DNA of 64,000 nt from Youngiibacter multivorans (GCF_017873395.1 NZ_JAGGKC010000003.1:84757-148756); one strand, 5' to 3'. Shown: positions 41,803-51,661, counted from the stretch's first letter. Numbers and translations: made by a program. Notes: generated by a model not told the origin, from the letters alone.

Positions 41803-42321
41803 ATGGATTTCAAGGAGAATATCAGGATAATCGAGGACTTTCCTGTAGAGGGAATAAGCTTCAAGGACATTACAACTCTTATAGGCAACGGTCCGGCTTT
41901 CAGGACTCTTATTGACAACATGGCAGAAAAACTGAAAGGCCAGAACATTGATTATATCGCTGGACCCGAAGCAAGAGGCTTCATATTCGGAGTACCACTT
42001 GCGTATGCGCTGGGGATTGGATTCATTCCGATAAGGAAAAGAGGGAAGCTGCCGGCAGAAACGGTGGCTATAACCTACGATCTTGAGTATGGCACTGACA
42101 CTCTTGAAATCCACAAGGATTCCTTCGAGAAGGGTGCAAGGATCGCTCTTGTCGACGACCTTCTGGCGACAGGTGGCACAATATCAGCCTGTGCAAGGCT
42201 TATTGAGCTTGCCGGAGGCAAAATTGCATCGGTGGACTTCATAATCGAGCTTACTGGACTGAAGGGTCGTGACAAGCTTGACGGATATAGCGTCGAGTCA
42301 GTCGTCCAGTACGAATTCTAG
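41803..42321 (+). CDS. apt: Adenine phosphoribosyltransferase
   Basis: A 172-residue purine salvage enzyme converting adenine and PRPP to AMP. It has the PRPP motif 'IALVDDLLATGGT' near residues 118-130, the 'GPEARGFIFG' adenine loop near 56, and a flexible-loop 'RKRGKLPAET'. ATG 41803 follows GGGGG at 41793-41797; upstream in-frame starts lie within the preceding gene. The secDF-recJ-apt-relA order matches Firmicutes generally. Confidence 0.95.
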   Translation: MDFKENIRIIEDFPVEGISFKDITTLIGNGPAFRTLIDNMAEKLKGQNIDYIAGPEARGFIFGVPLAYALGIGFIPIRKRGKLPAETVAITYDLEYGTDTLEIHKDSFEKGARIALVDDLLATGGTISACARLIELAGGKIASVDFIIELTGLKGRDKLDGYSVESVVQYEF

Positions 42322-42347
42322 ACAAATACGTACAATATCAATATAAT
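42319..42347 (+). promoter_or_regulatory. Promoter of relA
   Basis: TAGACA at 42319-42324, overlapping the apt stop codon, 17-base spacer, TATAAT at 42342-42347. A short hairpin GGCCG/CGGCC (42358-42374) lies in the leader before the relA start. Confidence 0.65.
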
Positions 42348-42399
42348 GTAAAAAATGGCCGTCAAATGCGGCCTTACACATCATCGGGTGGTGAAGGCA

Positions 42400-44607
42400 A
42401 TGCTTTATGAGCTTCTGGCGAAGATTGACAAGGCGGGAAACATTAACAAGGAAACTGTCATAAAAGCATATAACCTGGCTGTGGAAGCGCACAAGGAACA
42501 AAAGAGGGAATCTGGAGAGCCTTACGTGACGCATCCTGTTGAGGTCGCCTCGATCCTTGTCGACATGGGTATGGATACCAATACTGTGGCGGCAGGGCTG
42601 CTTCATGATGTCATCGAAGATACGAAATATACGTATGCTGAGCTTCAGGAGATTTTCGGAACTGAAATCGCCGAGCTTGTTGATGGAGTTACAAAGCTTG
42701 GTAAGATCAAGTACAAGTCAAAGGAAGAGGAACAGGCAGACAATGTAAGGAAGATGCTGCTTGCTATGGCCAAGGACATAAGGGTCATAGTAATAAAGCT
42801 TGCTGACAGACTTCATAATATGAGGACGCTCAGATATATGAGCCCTGACAAGCAGAAGGAGAAGGCGAAGGAATGCTTCGACATCTACGCACCTCTTGCC
42901 CACAGGCTTGGAATGTTCAGGATAAAGTGGGAGCTTGAGGACCTGGCCTTCAGGTACATGTATCCTACAGAATATTACGACCTTGTCAACCAGATAGCCG
43001 AGAAGAGGAAGGAAAGGGAAGCCTATATCTCGAACATCATGGCAGATATAGTAGACAAGCTTAAGAATGCCAGCATAACCTGTGATATAGACGGCAGGCC
43101 CAAGCACTTCTACTCGATATACAGGAAGATGATGTCGCAGAGCAAGGGGATCGACCAGATTTTCGACCTGACAGCAATAAGGGTAATTGTGGATTCCATC
43201 AAGGACTGCTATGCTGCGCTTGGAATAGTACATACAATATACAAGCCGATACCAGGCAGATTCAAGGACTATATTGCGATGCCAAAGCCCAACATGTACC
43301 AGAGCCTCCATACCACCGTCATCGGACCTCAGGGAAAGCCATTCGAGATTCAGATAAGGACCTATGAGATGCACAAGGTTGCTGAGTATGGTATTGCTGC
43401 TCATTGGAAATACAAGGAAACCGGGACATCCAGGGAAGGATCGAAGGATTCCCTTGACCAGAATATTGTCTGGATAAGGGACATGCTCGAATGGCAGAAG
43501 GAGACATCTGATGCTGAAGAGTTCATGGAAGCCTTCAAGATAGACCTGTTCGCTGATGAAATATTCGTATTCACACCTAAAGGAGAGGTCATAAACCTTC
43601 CTCAGGCAGCTACGCCCATAGATTTCGCGTACAGGATCCATACAGATATTGGAAACAAGACCATCGGTGCAAAGGTCAACGGAAACATGGTGACTCTTGA
43701 TTATAAGCTTAAGACCGGCGAGATAGTCGAAGTGCTCACGTCGTCAAAGCCGAAGGGTCCCAACATCGACTGGCTCAACATCGCTACTTCGAACCAGGCA
43801 AGGACTAAGATCAAGGCATGGTTCAAGAAAGAAAAGCGTGAAGAGAACATGCAAAGGGGCAAGGAGCTTCTTGAGAAGGAAGCAAAGAGGCAGGACAGGA
43901 ATTTTGCCGACATTGCCAAGGGCGAGACGCTGGAAAAGCTTATCAGGAGATACCACGGGAATTCTATCGAAGACCTTTTTGTAGTGGTGGGAGCAAACCA
44001 GGTCATACCCTCAGTAGTTGTAAGCGCACTTAAGGAAGCGATTGAAGAATCAATCCGTGCGAAGCAGAATGAGGATAATGAGGCATCACTCAAGAACGCT
44101 GAAAAGCAGATAGAGGCATCCAGGAAGAAGGCAAAGGAAAAACAGTCCAAATCCTTCTTCGGTGTGAGGGTCACCGGAATGAACAATGTGCAGGTAAGGT
44201 TTGCCAAATGCTGCAATCCACTGCCAGGTGACGGCATAGTCGGGTACATCACCAATTTCAGGGGAATATCAATCCACAGGACTGACTGCACTAACCTTTC
44301 GAGCCTGAATATTGATGATGAGCACAGGATGATCGATGTGGAGTGGGAGACTGAAAGCAAGGAGCTTTACAGCGCAAGGCTTCAGATAAATGCTGTGGAC
44401 AGGCCGAACATGGTCACAGATGTCATGGGAGTGGTGACTGAGCTGAAGATTCCTTTGAATGCCATCGATGCTGAGAGTAAGAAGGATGGAACCTGCGTAG
44501 TCCATATGTCGCTGCTTATAAGGGATATAAATCTTCTGAACGAGACTATGAAGCGTCTCAGGAAAATTAGCAGCGTTACCGACGTATTCAGGATCGGAAA
44601 TGCCTGA
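42400..44607 (+). CDS. relA: Bifunctional (p)ppGpp synthetase/hydrolase (Rel)
   Basis: A 735-residue long RelA/SpoT homologue that makes and breaks the alarmone (p)ppGpp. The hydrolase HD domain is intact ('HPVEVA', 'LLHDVIEDT', 'KLADRLHNMRTL'). The synthetase domain has 'GRPKHFYSIYRKM', 'DLTAIRVIV' and 'MPKPNMYQSLHTTV'. TGS, helical, zinc-finger-like ('FAKCCNPLPGD') and ACT domains follow. The ATG at 42400 is preferred over the one at 42355 because GTGAAGG lies just before it and the protein then begins as in homologues. It is followed closely by dtd. Confidence 0.95.
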   Translation: MLYELLAKIDKAGNINKETVIKAYNLAVEAHKEQKRESGEPYVTHPVEVASILVDMGMDTNTVAAGLLHDVIEDTKYTYAELQEIFGTEIAELVDGVTKLGKIKYKSKEEEQADNVRKMLLAMAKDIRVIVIKLADRLHNMRTLRYMSPDKQKEKAKECFDIYAPLAHRLGMFRIKWELEDLAFRYMYPTEYYDLVNQIAEKRKEREAYISNIMADIVDKLKNASITCDIDGRPKHFYSIYRKMMSQSKGIDQIFDLTAIRVIVDSIKDCYAALGIVHTIYKPIPGRFKDYIAMPKPNMYQSLHTTVIGPQGKPFEIQIRTYEMHKVAEYGIAAHWKYKETGTSREGSKDSLDQNIVWIRDMLEWQKETSDAEEFMEAFKIDLFADEIFVFTPKGEVINLPQAATPIDFAYRIHTDIGNKTIGAKVNGNMVTLDYKLKTGEIVEVLTSSKPKGPNIDWLNIATSNQARTKIKAWFKKEKREENMQRGKELLEKEAKRQDRNFADIAKGETLEKLIRRYHGNSIEDLFVVVGANQVIPSVVVSALKEAIEESIRAKQNEDNEASLKNAEKQIEASRKKAKEKQSKSFFGVRVTGMNNVQVRFAKCCNPLPGDGIVGYITNFRGISIHRTDCTNLSSLNIDDEHRMIDVEWETESKELYSARLQINAVDRPNMVTDVMGVVTELKIPLNAIDAESKKDGTCVVHMSLLIRDINLLNETMKRLRKISSVTDVFRIGNA

Positions 44608-44621
44608 ATGGAGTTGTTATT

Positions 44622-45071
44622 ATGAGAGCAGTGATACAGAAGGTTTCTTCATCCTGCGTGAGAGTTGAAGGAAGGATAACAGGAAGCATCGGGAAAGGGT
44701 TCATGGTGCTTCTTGGCATATCAACGATGGATACTGCAGAAGACCTGTCTTACATCGAAGAAAAGATTTCAGGCCTTAGGATTTTCGAGGACAATGATGG
44801 CAAGATGAATCTTCCCCTATCTGATGTTGGCGGCGAAATCCTTGTAGTCTCGCAGTTTACCCTTTACGGCGACGCAAGAAAAGGAAGAAGACCAAGCTTT
44901 ATTCAGGCTGCAAAGGGACCTGAGGCAGAAGCGCTCTATGAAGAGCTTCTTAAGAGGCTAAGGTCGAGAGGATTCAGAGTTGAGACAGGAGAATTCGGTG
45001 CGATGATGGAAGTCACCATTGTCAATGACGGACCTGTTACCATACTGCTGGACAGTGATAAGAAATTCTGA
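44622..45071 (+). CDS. dtd: D-aminoacyl-tRNA deacylase
   Basis: A 149-residue proofreading enzyme that removes D-amino acids from tRNA. It begins 'MRAVIQKVSSSCVRV' and contains 'SQFTLYGDARKGRRPSF' (near 78-94) and the cross-subunit Gly-Pro-like motif 'NDGPVTILLD' near 135. Fifteen bases separate it from relA, the classic relA-dtd pair. Confidence 0.96.
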   Translation: MRAVIQKVSSSCVRVEGRITGSIGKGFMVLLGISTMDTAEDLSYIEEKISGLRIFEDNDGKMNLPLSDVGGEILVVSQFTLYGDARKGRRPSFIQAAKGPEAEALYEELLKRLRSRGFRVETGEFGAMMEVTIVNDGPVTILLDSDKKF

Positions 45072-45085
45072 CAGGAGGAACAAAT

Positions 45086-45688
45086 ATGCTGGTCATAAAA
45101 AGAATTGTAGTAGGCATGTACATGGAAAACTGTTACATTGCATACGATGATGAGAGCATGGATGGATTCATAGTGGATCCTGGTGAAGAGCCGGGTGCGA
45201 TAATCGGGTATGCGGAGGAACTGAAGGTAAAACCAAAGTTTGTTCTCCTCACACATGGACATATAGACCATGTGTCAGCGCTGGATGATGTCTGCAGCCA
45301 CTTTGGAATCAGGGCATACGTATCCTCCGAGGATAAGGAAAGCATGGGAACAAATACACAGGTGTTCGGAAGCACCAGTGCAGCTATGGATATCATATCA
45401 GACGGAGACTCAATTGACTTTTCCGGATACGGGATAAAGGTTATTGCCACTCCGGGGCATACCAGGGGCGGCATGTGCTATCTTGCAGGAAACAGCCTTT
45501 TCTCAGGAGATACACTCTTTTCTGGATCCATTGGCAGAACGGACTTTCCTGGCGGAAATTTTGATGATCTTATAAGGTCAATCAAGACAAAGCTGATGGT
45601 GCTTCCTGATGACACTGTCGTACTTCCTGGTCATGACAGGACTACAACAATCGGCAGGGAAAGAAAGTACAATGGATATCTCGCATAG
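45086..45688 (+). CDS. MBL-fold hydrolase (glyoxalase II-like)
   Basis: A 200-residue metallo-beta-lactamase-fold hydrolase. The zinc ligands are in 'LTHGHIDHVSAL' (HxHxDH), 'TPGHTRGG' (His), 'FSGDTLF' (Asp) and 'LPGHDRTTT' (His), so the metal site looks complete. Members following relA-dtd in Firmicutes are small thioester hydrolases of the glyoxalase II group, with substrate uncertain. AGGAGG precedes the ATG. It overlaps hemZ by 17 bases. Confidence 0.9.
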   Translation: MLVIKRIVVGMYMENCYIAYDDESMDGFIVDPGEEPGAIIGYAEELKVKPKFVLLTHGHIDHVSALDDVCSHFGIRAYVSSEDKESMGTNTQVFGSTSAAMDIISDGDSIDFSGYGIKVIATPGHTRGGMCYLAGNSLFSGDTLFSGSIGRTDFPGGNFDDLIRSIKTKLMVLPDDTVVLPGHDRTTTIGRERKYNGYLA

Positions 45689-47096
45689 CAGCAATGTGAT
45701 CAAGATAACCTGTCCTGTGGATCTGGGGTATCATGCCTACCACATCGTATCCCTGTATCATCCGTATGCTGACATAAGGATGGTTGATGAAGATAGTGAC
45801 ATCTGCATCAGCTTATCATCAGACAGGCTCCGTATCCTATTCTATGGTACGGAGCATCTTTGCGGATATGCTGAAAAGGATGACCTGAGGCGAGCATTGT
45901 TCACACTGCTTAAAGAAAGGACAGGACAGGAGCTGCCATGGGGGATACTTGTGGGCGTAAGGCCATCAAAGGTTGCCAGGAAGCTTCTGGACGGAGGCAT
46001 GACATTTGATCAGGCCGCAGCTGAAATCAGAACGAGATACCTTGCGACAGATAAAAAGGCCAGACTGGCTGCGCTTGTGGCACAAAGGGAGACGGAACTG
46101 ATCAGCGGGCTGGATACAACTGACAGCGTCTCGATCTATCTTGGAATGCCATTCTGCCCCACAAGGTGCGCATATTGTTCCTTCGCCTCGTATCCCTATA
46201 AGGGAAACAAGTATGCCGAGGATTATCTGAGGCTCATGAAAAAGGAGATCGGACTCGTTTCAGGGTACCTTGACAGGAACCGCAAGAAGGTAACGACGGT
46301 ATATTTTGGCGGTGGAACTCCGACCTCCGTGGGAGACCGAGAATTCAGGGAAATCATGGAGTGCATAGGCAATGACATCATTTCAGGAAGAAATGTCAGG
46401 GAGTTCACTGTGGAAGCCGGCAGGGCTGATTCGATAACCCTGGACAAACTCAGGGCCATGAAGGAGTTCGGAGCGGACAGGATATCGATAAATCCCCAGA
46501 CCATGAATGACGGGACTTTAAAGCTTATTGGAAGAAATCATGATTCAGCTGATGTGGAAAGGGCTTTCAGAATGGCTCGGTCAGAAGGTTTTGACAACAT
46601 CAACATGGACATCATAATAGGTCTTCCGGGAGAAGGCATTGATGAGGTCAGAAGAACACTTGAAGGAATCAGTGCATTATCACCTGAAAGCCTGACTGTA
46701 CATGGATTGTCCATGAAGAGGGCATCGAGACTATACGAGGAGTTCGTGGCGACTGGAAGGTTCCCGATAAGGTCACAGGCAGAGCTAAATGAAATGTATG
46801 CTGCAGCCCACATAGAAGCTGAAAAGCTTGGCCTTCTTCCGTACTACATGTACAGGCAGAAGAACATTGCAGGCAGCCATGAAAATGTAGGCTTTGCAAA
46901 GCAAGGCAGGGAAAATCTCTACAACATCCTCATGATCGAGGAGGTTGAAAGCATAATAGCCATCGGTGCTGATGGAATATCTAAAAAAGTTGGAAACGGA
47001 AAGATAGAACGATTTGCCAATTTCAAGGATGTCAGGGAATATGTGCTGAGGCACGATGAACTGATGGAAAAAAAGATCAGGTTTCTTGAAACCTAA
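45672..47096 (+). CDS. hemZ: HemZ radical SAM protein (coproporphyrinogen dehydrogenase family)
   Basis: A 474-residue radical SAM enzyme. About 150 N-terminal residues specific to HemZ include 'PWGILVGVRPSKVA'. They precede the cluster motif 'CPTRCAYCSF' and 'FGGGTPTSVGD'. The family name comes from Bacillus HemZ, linked to oxygen-independent coproporphyrinogen oxidation, though many clostridial members lack a full heme pathway, so the role is uncertain. ATG 45672 follows AGGGAAAG. It overlaps the MBL gene and precedes hisS by 10 bases. Confidence 0.9.
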   Translation: MDISHSSNVIKITCPVDLGYHAYHIVSLYHPYADIRMVDEDSDICISLSSDRLRILFYGTEHLCGYAEKDDLRRALFTLLKERTGQELPWGILVGVRPSKVARKLLDGGMTFDQAAAEIRTRYLATDKKARLAALVAQRETELISGLDTTDSVSIYLGMPFCPTRCAYCSFASYPYKGNKYAEDYLRLMKKEIGLVSGYLDRNRKKVTTVYFGGGTPTSVGDREFREIMECIGNDIISGRNVREFTVEAGRADSITLDKLRAMKEFGADRISINPQTMNDGTLKLIGRNHDSADVERAFRMARSEGFDNINMDIIIGLPGEGIDEVRRTLEGISALSPESLTVHGLSMKRASRLYEEFVATGRFPIRSQAELNEMYAAAHIEAEKLGLLPYYMYRQKNIAGSHENVGFAKQGRENLYNILMIEEVESIIAIGADGISKKVGNGKIERFANFKDVREYVLRHDELMEKKIRFLET

Positions 47097-47106
47097 GGAG
47101 GACAAA

Positions 47107-48351
47107 ATGGCGATACAAGCTCAGAAGGGCACTAAGGACATGCTTCCGCAGGATGCCTACAAATGGCATTATGTAGAGGAAAAATTCAGAAGGATAGCCG
47201 ACGAATATGGCTTCAGGGAAATCAGGACACCTATTTTCGAGGCTACGGAGCTGTTTCTTCGTGGAGTCGGAGAAACCACTGACGTGGTCCAGAAGGAAAT
47301 GTATACATTTAACGACAAGGGCGGAAGAAGCATAACCCTCAAAGCTGAAGGAACTGCACCTGCTGTAAGGGCATTCGTGGAATCTTCGCTTTACAATGAA
47401 GCGCAGCCTACAAAGCTTTATTACTTCACTCCCGTTTTCAGATATGAGAACGTGCAGAAAGGAAGGCTGAGGGAGCATCATCAGTTCGGCGTTGAGGTTT
47501 TTGGCGCCGGCAGCGCTTCAGTTGACGCGGAGGTAATTTCCCTTGCAATGAGGGCCTTCAGCGAATTCGGAGTAAAAGGCCTGAGGCTCAAGGTCAATTC
47601 GATCGGGCACCCTGGCTGCAGGAATGAATACAATACCTTACTGAAGGACTACCTGACCCCTAAGTATGACAGTCTGTGCTCCACCTGCAAGGAGCGATAT
47701 GAGAAGAATCCCATGAGGATACTTGACTGCAAGGTAGAGAGCTGTCAAAAGCTCATCCACGATGCGCCGCTCATGCTGGACCACATCTGTGAAGAGTGCG
47801 AGACACATTTTACCTTACTCAAGAAATACCTTGATGCGATGGAAATACAATATGAGGTTGATCCCAAGATAGTGAGGGGACTGGATTACTATTCGAAGAC
47901 AGTCTTTGAAATAGTGAATGACGAGATAACAGTATGCGGAGGTGGAAGGTACGATTACCTCATTGAGGGAATCGGCGGACCCAAGATGCCTGCTGTTGGT
48001 TTTGGCCTGGGGCTTGAGAGGCTGCTGCTGACACTTGAGAGTGAAGGCATAGTTATCGAGGAGCCGGACAGGTACGACCTGTACCTCTGTACCATGGGAG
48101 AGGATTCAGCTCTTAAGGCCGCATCTCTTGCAAACAGCCTGAGGACTCTTGGAGTGAAGGTGGATTCCGACCATATGGGAAGGAGCCTCAAGGCGCAGAT
48201 GAAGTACGCTGACAAGATAGGTGCAAGGAACACGATGATATTGGGCGGCGATGAGCTTTCAAAGGGCGAAGCCGTAATCAAGAACATGCGAGACAGGACC
48301 CAGACAGAAGTCTCACTTGATGCTGAAAGTATAAAGAAAGCAATACTATAG
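47107..48351 (+). CDS. hisS: Histidyl-tRNA synthetase
   Basis: A 414-residue class II synthetase. Motif 2 is in 'FRYENVQKGRLREHHQFGVE', the His-specific loops are 'RGLDYYSKTVFEI' and the glycine-rich 'GGGRYDYLI', motif 3 is 'GFGLGLERLLL', and an anticodon domain fills the last 90 residues. ATG 47107 with AGGAGG before it is chosen over 47086, which lies inside hemZ. aspS follows after 11 bases. Confidence 0.97.
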   Translation: MAIQAQKGTKDMLPQDAYKWHYVEEKFRRIADEYGFREIRTPIFEATELFLRGVGETTDVVQKEMYTFNDKGGRSITLKAEGTAPAVRAFVESSLYNEAQPTKLYYFTPVFRYENVQKGRLREHHQFGVEVFGAGSASVDAEVISLAMRAFSEFGVKGLRLKVNSIGHPGCRNEYNTLLKDYLTPKYDSLCSTCKERYEKNPMRILDCKVESCQKLIHDAPLMLDHICEECETHFTLLKKYLDAMEIQYEVDPKIVRGLDYYSKTVFEIVNDEITVCGGGRYDYLIEGIGGPKMPAVGFGLGLERLLLTLESEGIVIEEPDRYDLYLCTMGEDSALKAASLANSLRTLGVKVDSDHMGRSLKAQMKYADKIGARNTMILGGDELSKGEAVIKNMRDRTQTEVSLDAESIKKAIL

Positions 48352-48362
48352 GAGTGATCGCA

Positions 48363-50144
48363 ATGGGAGAAATGCTTGGAAATTTTAAAAGGACCCATAT
48401 GCTCGGACTCGTGAGAGAAGAGCAGGTAGGTGAAGAGATAACCGTAATGGGCTGGGTGGCCAAGAAAAGAAACCTTGGATCGCTCATTTTCTGTGACCTC
48501 AGGGATCGTGAAGGAATACTGCAGGTAGTGTTTACCGAAGATGCATCAAAAGAGGCATACGACAAGGCGGATACACTTAGGAGCGAGTATGTGGTAGCGG
48601 TAAGGGGAATTGTAAGGACCAGGGAATCAGTGAACGACTCGATGCCTACAGGCAGGGTCGAGCTCATAGGAAGTGAATTGAAGATCCTGTCTGAGGCAGA
48701 AACGCCCCCGATAATGATCAAGGAAAACCTGGATGCATCTGAGAACATCAGACTTAAGTACAGGTATCTTGACCTCAGGAGACCTGACATGCAGAAGATC
48801 TTCAAGCTGAGGAGCAAGGCATACATGTCAGTAAGGGCATTCATGGACCAGGAAGGATTCCTGGAGGTGGAGACGCCGATACTTACGAAGAGCACGCCTG
48901 AAGGCGCAAGGGACTACCTAGTTCCATCCAGGAACTATAAGGGCAAGTTCTACGCTCTTCCACAGTCGCCTCAGCTTTTCAAGCAGCTTCTCATGGTATC
49001 GGGTTTCGACAAGTACTTCCAGATAGCGAAGTGCTTCAGGGACGAAGATCTGAGAGCGAACAGGCAGCCTGAGTTCACCCAGATCGACATGGAGATGAGT
49101 TTCATTCAAATCGATGACATTATTGACCTGAATGAGAGGCTTGTACAGAAGGTATTCAAGGATGTACTTGACGTTGACGTGGAAATACCGTTCCAGAGGA
49201 TAACCTACAGGGAAGCTATGGACAGATACGGATCTGACAAGCCTGACCTCAGGTTTGGAATGGAGATTTCTGACCTGACTGACATAACTGGAGGTACCGG
49301 CTTCAAGGTATTCAATGACGCCATAGATGCCGGCGGATCTGTAAGGGCTTTATGCCTCAAGGGCGGAGCTTCAATGGGCAGGAAGGACATCGACAGGCTC
49401 GGTGAATTCGTGAAGACCTATAAGGCAAAGGGACTTGCCTATGTAATGCTGAAGGATGGAGAAGTAAAGTCGCCGATAGCAAAATTCCTTAGCGAAGAAA
49501 CAATGTCAGCCATAATATCCAGGATGGATGCTGTGGATGGAGACCTGGTGCTTATAGTAGCTGATAAGAACGAAGTAGTATTCCAGAGTCTTGGAGCACT
49601 CAGGCTCGAACTTGCGAAGAAGACAGGAATGCTTGAGGGCAGCGAAAGGTTCAGGTTCGCCTGGGTCACTGAGTTCCCGCTTCTTGAAAGGGATGAGGAG
49701 GCCGGAAGATATGTGGCACTCCATCATCCGTTCACAAGCCCCATGGAAGAAGACCTGGAGCTGCTTGAGACAGAACCAGGCAAAGCAAGGGCAAAGGCAT
49801 ACGACATGGTCCTCAACGGTGAGGAACTTGGCGGAGGCAGCATAAGGATCCATGATACTAGCCTTCAGGCAAAGATATTCGGACTTCTTGGTTTTACCGA
49901 AGAGGAAGCCTGGGAGAGATTCGGATTCCTTCTTGAGGCATTCAAATATGGTCCTCCTCCACATGGCGGTCTCGCCTTTGGAATGGACAGGCTTGTTATG
50001 TTCCTTGCCGGAACTGACAACATAAAGGATGTCATTGCGTTCCCCAAAAACCAGAATGCCTTCGATCCGATGACAGAGGCACCTGACAGGGTAGAAGCTG
50101 TGCAGCTTGCAGACCTTGGAATAGCAGTGGAAAAACAGCAATAG
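48363..50144 (+). CDS. aspS: Aspartyl-tRNA synthetase (bacterial type)
   Basis: A 593-residue class II synthetase with the N-terminal OB fold ('VMGWVAKKRNLGSLIFCDLRDREG'-type region in two parts), catalytic core with 'FRDEDLRANRQPEFTQID' (motif 2), the bacterial GAD insertion (about 290-420) and motif 3 'GGLAFGMDRLVM'. hisS-aspS pairing is typical of Firmicutes. ATG 48363 follows GGAGTG. A terminator closes the long block of genes. Confidence 0.97.
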   Translation: MGEMLGNFKRTHMLGLVREEQVGEEITVMGWVAKKRNLGSLIFCDLRDREGILQVVFTEDASKEAYDKADTLRSEYVVAVRGIVRTRESVNDSMPTGRVELIGSELKILSEAETPPIMIKENLDASENIRLKYRYLDLRRPDMQKIFKLRSKAYMSVRAFMDQEGFLEVETPILTKSTPEGARDYLVPSRNYKGKFYALPQSPQLFKQLLMVSGFDKYFQIAKCFRDEDLRANRQPEFTQIDMEMSFIQIDDIIDLNERLVQKVFKDVLDVDVEIPFQRITYREAMDRYGSDKPDLRFGMEISDLTDITGGTGFKVFNDAIDAGGSVRALCLKGGASMGRKDIDRLGEFVKTYKAKGLAYVMLKDGEVKSPIAKFLSEETMSAIISRMDAVDGDLVLIVADKNEVVFQSLGALRLELAKKTGMLEGSERFRFAWVTEFPLLERDEEAGRYVALHHPFTSPMEEDLELLETEPGKARAKAYDMVLNGEELGGGSIRIHDTSLQAKIFGLLGFTEEEAWERFGFLLEAFKYGPPPHGGLAFGMDRLVMFLAGTDNIKDVIAFPKNQNAFDPMTEAPDRVEAVQLADLGIAVEKQQ

Positions 50145-50150
50145 CCTATG

Positions 50151-50187
50151 GAAAGCCGGGAACATTCCTGGCTTTCTTTGCTTTCTT
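50151..50187 (+). terminator. Terminator after aspS
   Basis: GAAAGCCGGG and CCTGGCTTTC pair (one G-T) around AACATT, followed by T-rich sequence. Confidence 0.82.
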
Positions 50188-50248
50188 AGTTGAATGCAGA
50201 AGGCCATAGGCATTAGAATAGGATTATAACCAAAGAGGAGGGAAGGAA

Positions 50249-51661
50249 ATGGGCAAAAGAGTGCGGACTGACCTTGGGGACCTCTTGATCCTAACTGTCG
50301 ACATCATGCTTCTTGTTATCGCGTACATCCTTTCCTATTTTCTGGTATACGGAACATCAACGAACTCTCTGGTCTGGAATCCATTTGTCGAATCGGTTCC
50401 AGTCATGGTCCTCTTGTACATATTCCTGATGACTTCCTACGGTTTATGGAAGACCATGAGGCTTAGCTTAGGAGAGGTAATATATTCAGTGTTCCTGACA
50501 GCCGGAACTCTTTCAGCTCTGAATTTTTTGATATCCCGATTCATCATCGACCGGGCATATCCGAAATACATATTCATGGCGGGATTTGTCCTTGCATTTA
50601 TCCTGCTGTCAATCTGGAGGACGTTAGTGTATTGGCTGCAGATTGCAGAGCATGGAAGGAAAAACCTTCTTATCATCGGAGGGAAGGATGCCGGAAGGAT
50701 AGCAGTGAAGGCCATTGAAGGAATGTCCAGACTGTATCAGGTGCGGGCGGTGGCAGACTGGAGAAGCAGAAATGTCTCAAAATACATTGAGGAAAATGAA
50801 GTTGTATTCCTTTCTGACGACATTGGAGGAGAGGAAAAGTCAAGACTTATTGATATGCTGATGAGCATGAAGAAAAGCGTATACGTAGTACCTAAGAGCT
50901 ATGAGATAAATATCCTGAAGGCGCACTTTGAACGGGTATCAGACAAGCCTCTCATTAAGCTCAGGAGGCTCGAACTTACGATTGAACAGAGGTTCCTGAA
51001 GAGGATACTGGATCTTGTTCTATCTGTCATCGGGCTTATACTCTTTTCACCAGTGGTTGCAGCAGCTGCATGGAAGATAAAGGCCTATGACAAAGGGTCT
51101 GTTTTCTACACACAGGAAAGGCTGACAAGAGGAAATAAAGTATTCAGGATATGCAAGCTCAGGTCAATGGTGATCGACGCTGAGAAGGAAACCGGGCCGT
51201 CCCTCGTGAACTTCGAGGATGAGAGGGTTACTCCTATCGGAAGAAGACTCAGGGCAAACAGACTGGATGAGATACCTCAGCTTTTCAATGTGCTTAAGGG
51301 CGAAATGTCCATTGTCGGGCCAAGGCCTGAAAGGCAAAGCTTTTTTGAGGAATTCTCAAGGAACATACCGGACTACAAGTACAGGACAGTTGTTAAAGCA
51401 GGTCTCACAGGATATGCACAGGTCTACGGAAGCTATACATCAAGTCCTGAAGACAAGGCAAAATATGACCTTCTTTATATCAAGGAATACAGCTTCCTCA
51501 GGGACATCAAGATTATCCTATTGACAATGAAGATCATGTTCATGAAGGATAAAGCCGGCGGAGTTAGGAAGGAACCTGATATTTACGAGTTAGCCCGTGA
51601 AAGGGGACTCGACATAACAATTGACATCTCGGAGGCTGCGTTTTCGCAAGATATGCCTTAG
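50249..51661 (+). CDS. Polyprenyl-phosphate sugar-1-phosphate transferase (WbaP/CpsE-like)
   Basis: A 470-residue enzyme starting exopolysaccharide or glycan repeat synthesis on undecaprenyl phosphate. Four N-terminal membrane helices (about 10-125) and a CoA-binding-like domain with 'NLLIIGGKDAG' precede a re-entrant helix (about 255-275). The catalytic sugar-transferase domain follows: 'VFYTQERL', 'KLRSMVIDAE', 'RANRLDEIPQLFNVLKGEMS' and 'VGPRPER'. GGAGGGAAGG precedes the ATG. No other polysaccharide genes are near it, so its glycan is made by genes elsewhere. Confidence 0.9.
   Translation: MGKRVRTDLGDLLILTVDIMLLVIAYILSYFLVYGTSTNSLVWNPFVESVPVMVLLYIFLMTSYGLWKTMRLSLGEVIYSVFLTAGTLSALNFLISRFIIDRAYPKYIFMAGFVLAFILLSIWRTLVYWLQIAEHGRKNLLIIGGKDAGRIAVKAIEGMSRLYQVRAVADWRSRNVSKYIEENEVVFLSDDIGGEEKSRLIDMLMSMKKSVYVVPKSYEINILKAHFERVSDKPLIKLRRLELTIEQRFLKRILDLVLSVIGLILFSPVVAAAAWKIKAYDKGSVFYTQERLTRGNKVFRICKLRSMVIDAEKETGPSLVNFEDERVTPIGRRLRANRLDEIPQLFNVLKGEMSIVGPRPERQSFFEEFSRNIPDYKYRTVVKAGLTGYAQVYGSYTSSPEDKAKYDLLYIKEYSFLRDIKIILLTMKIMFMKDKAGGVRKEPDIYELARERGLDITIDISEAAFSQDMP

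Noticed and set aside
42718..43641. 307-residue minus-strand open frame opposite relA
   Set aside because: It overlaps intact hydrolase and synthetase motifs of relA and has no family resemblance.
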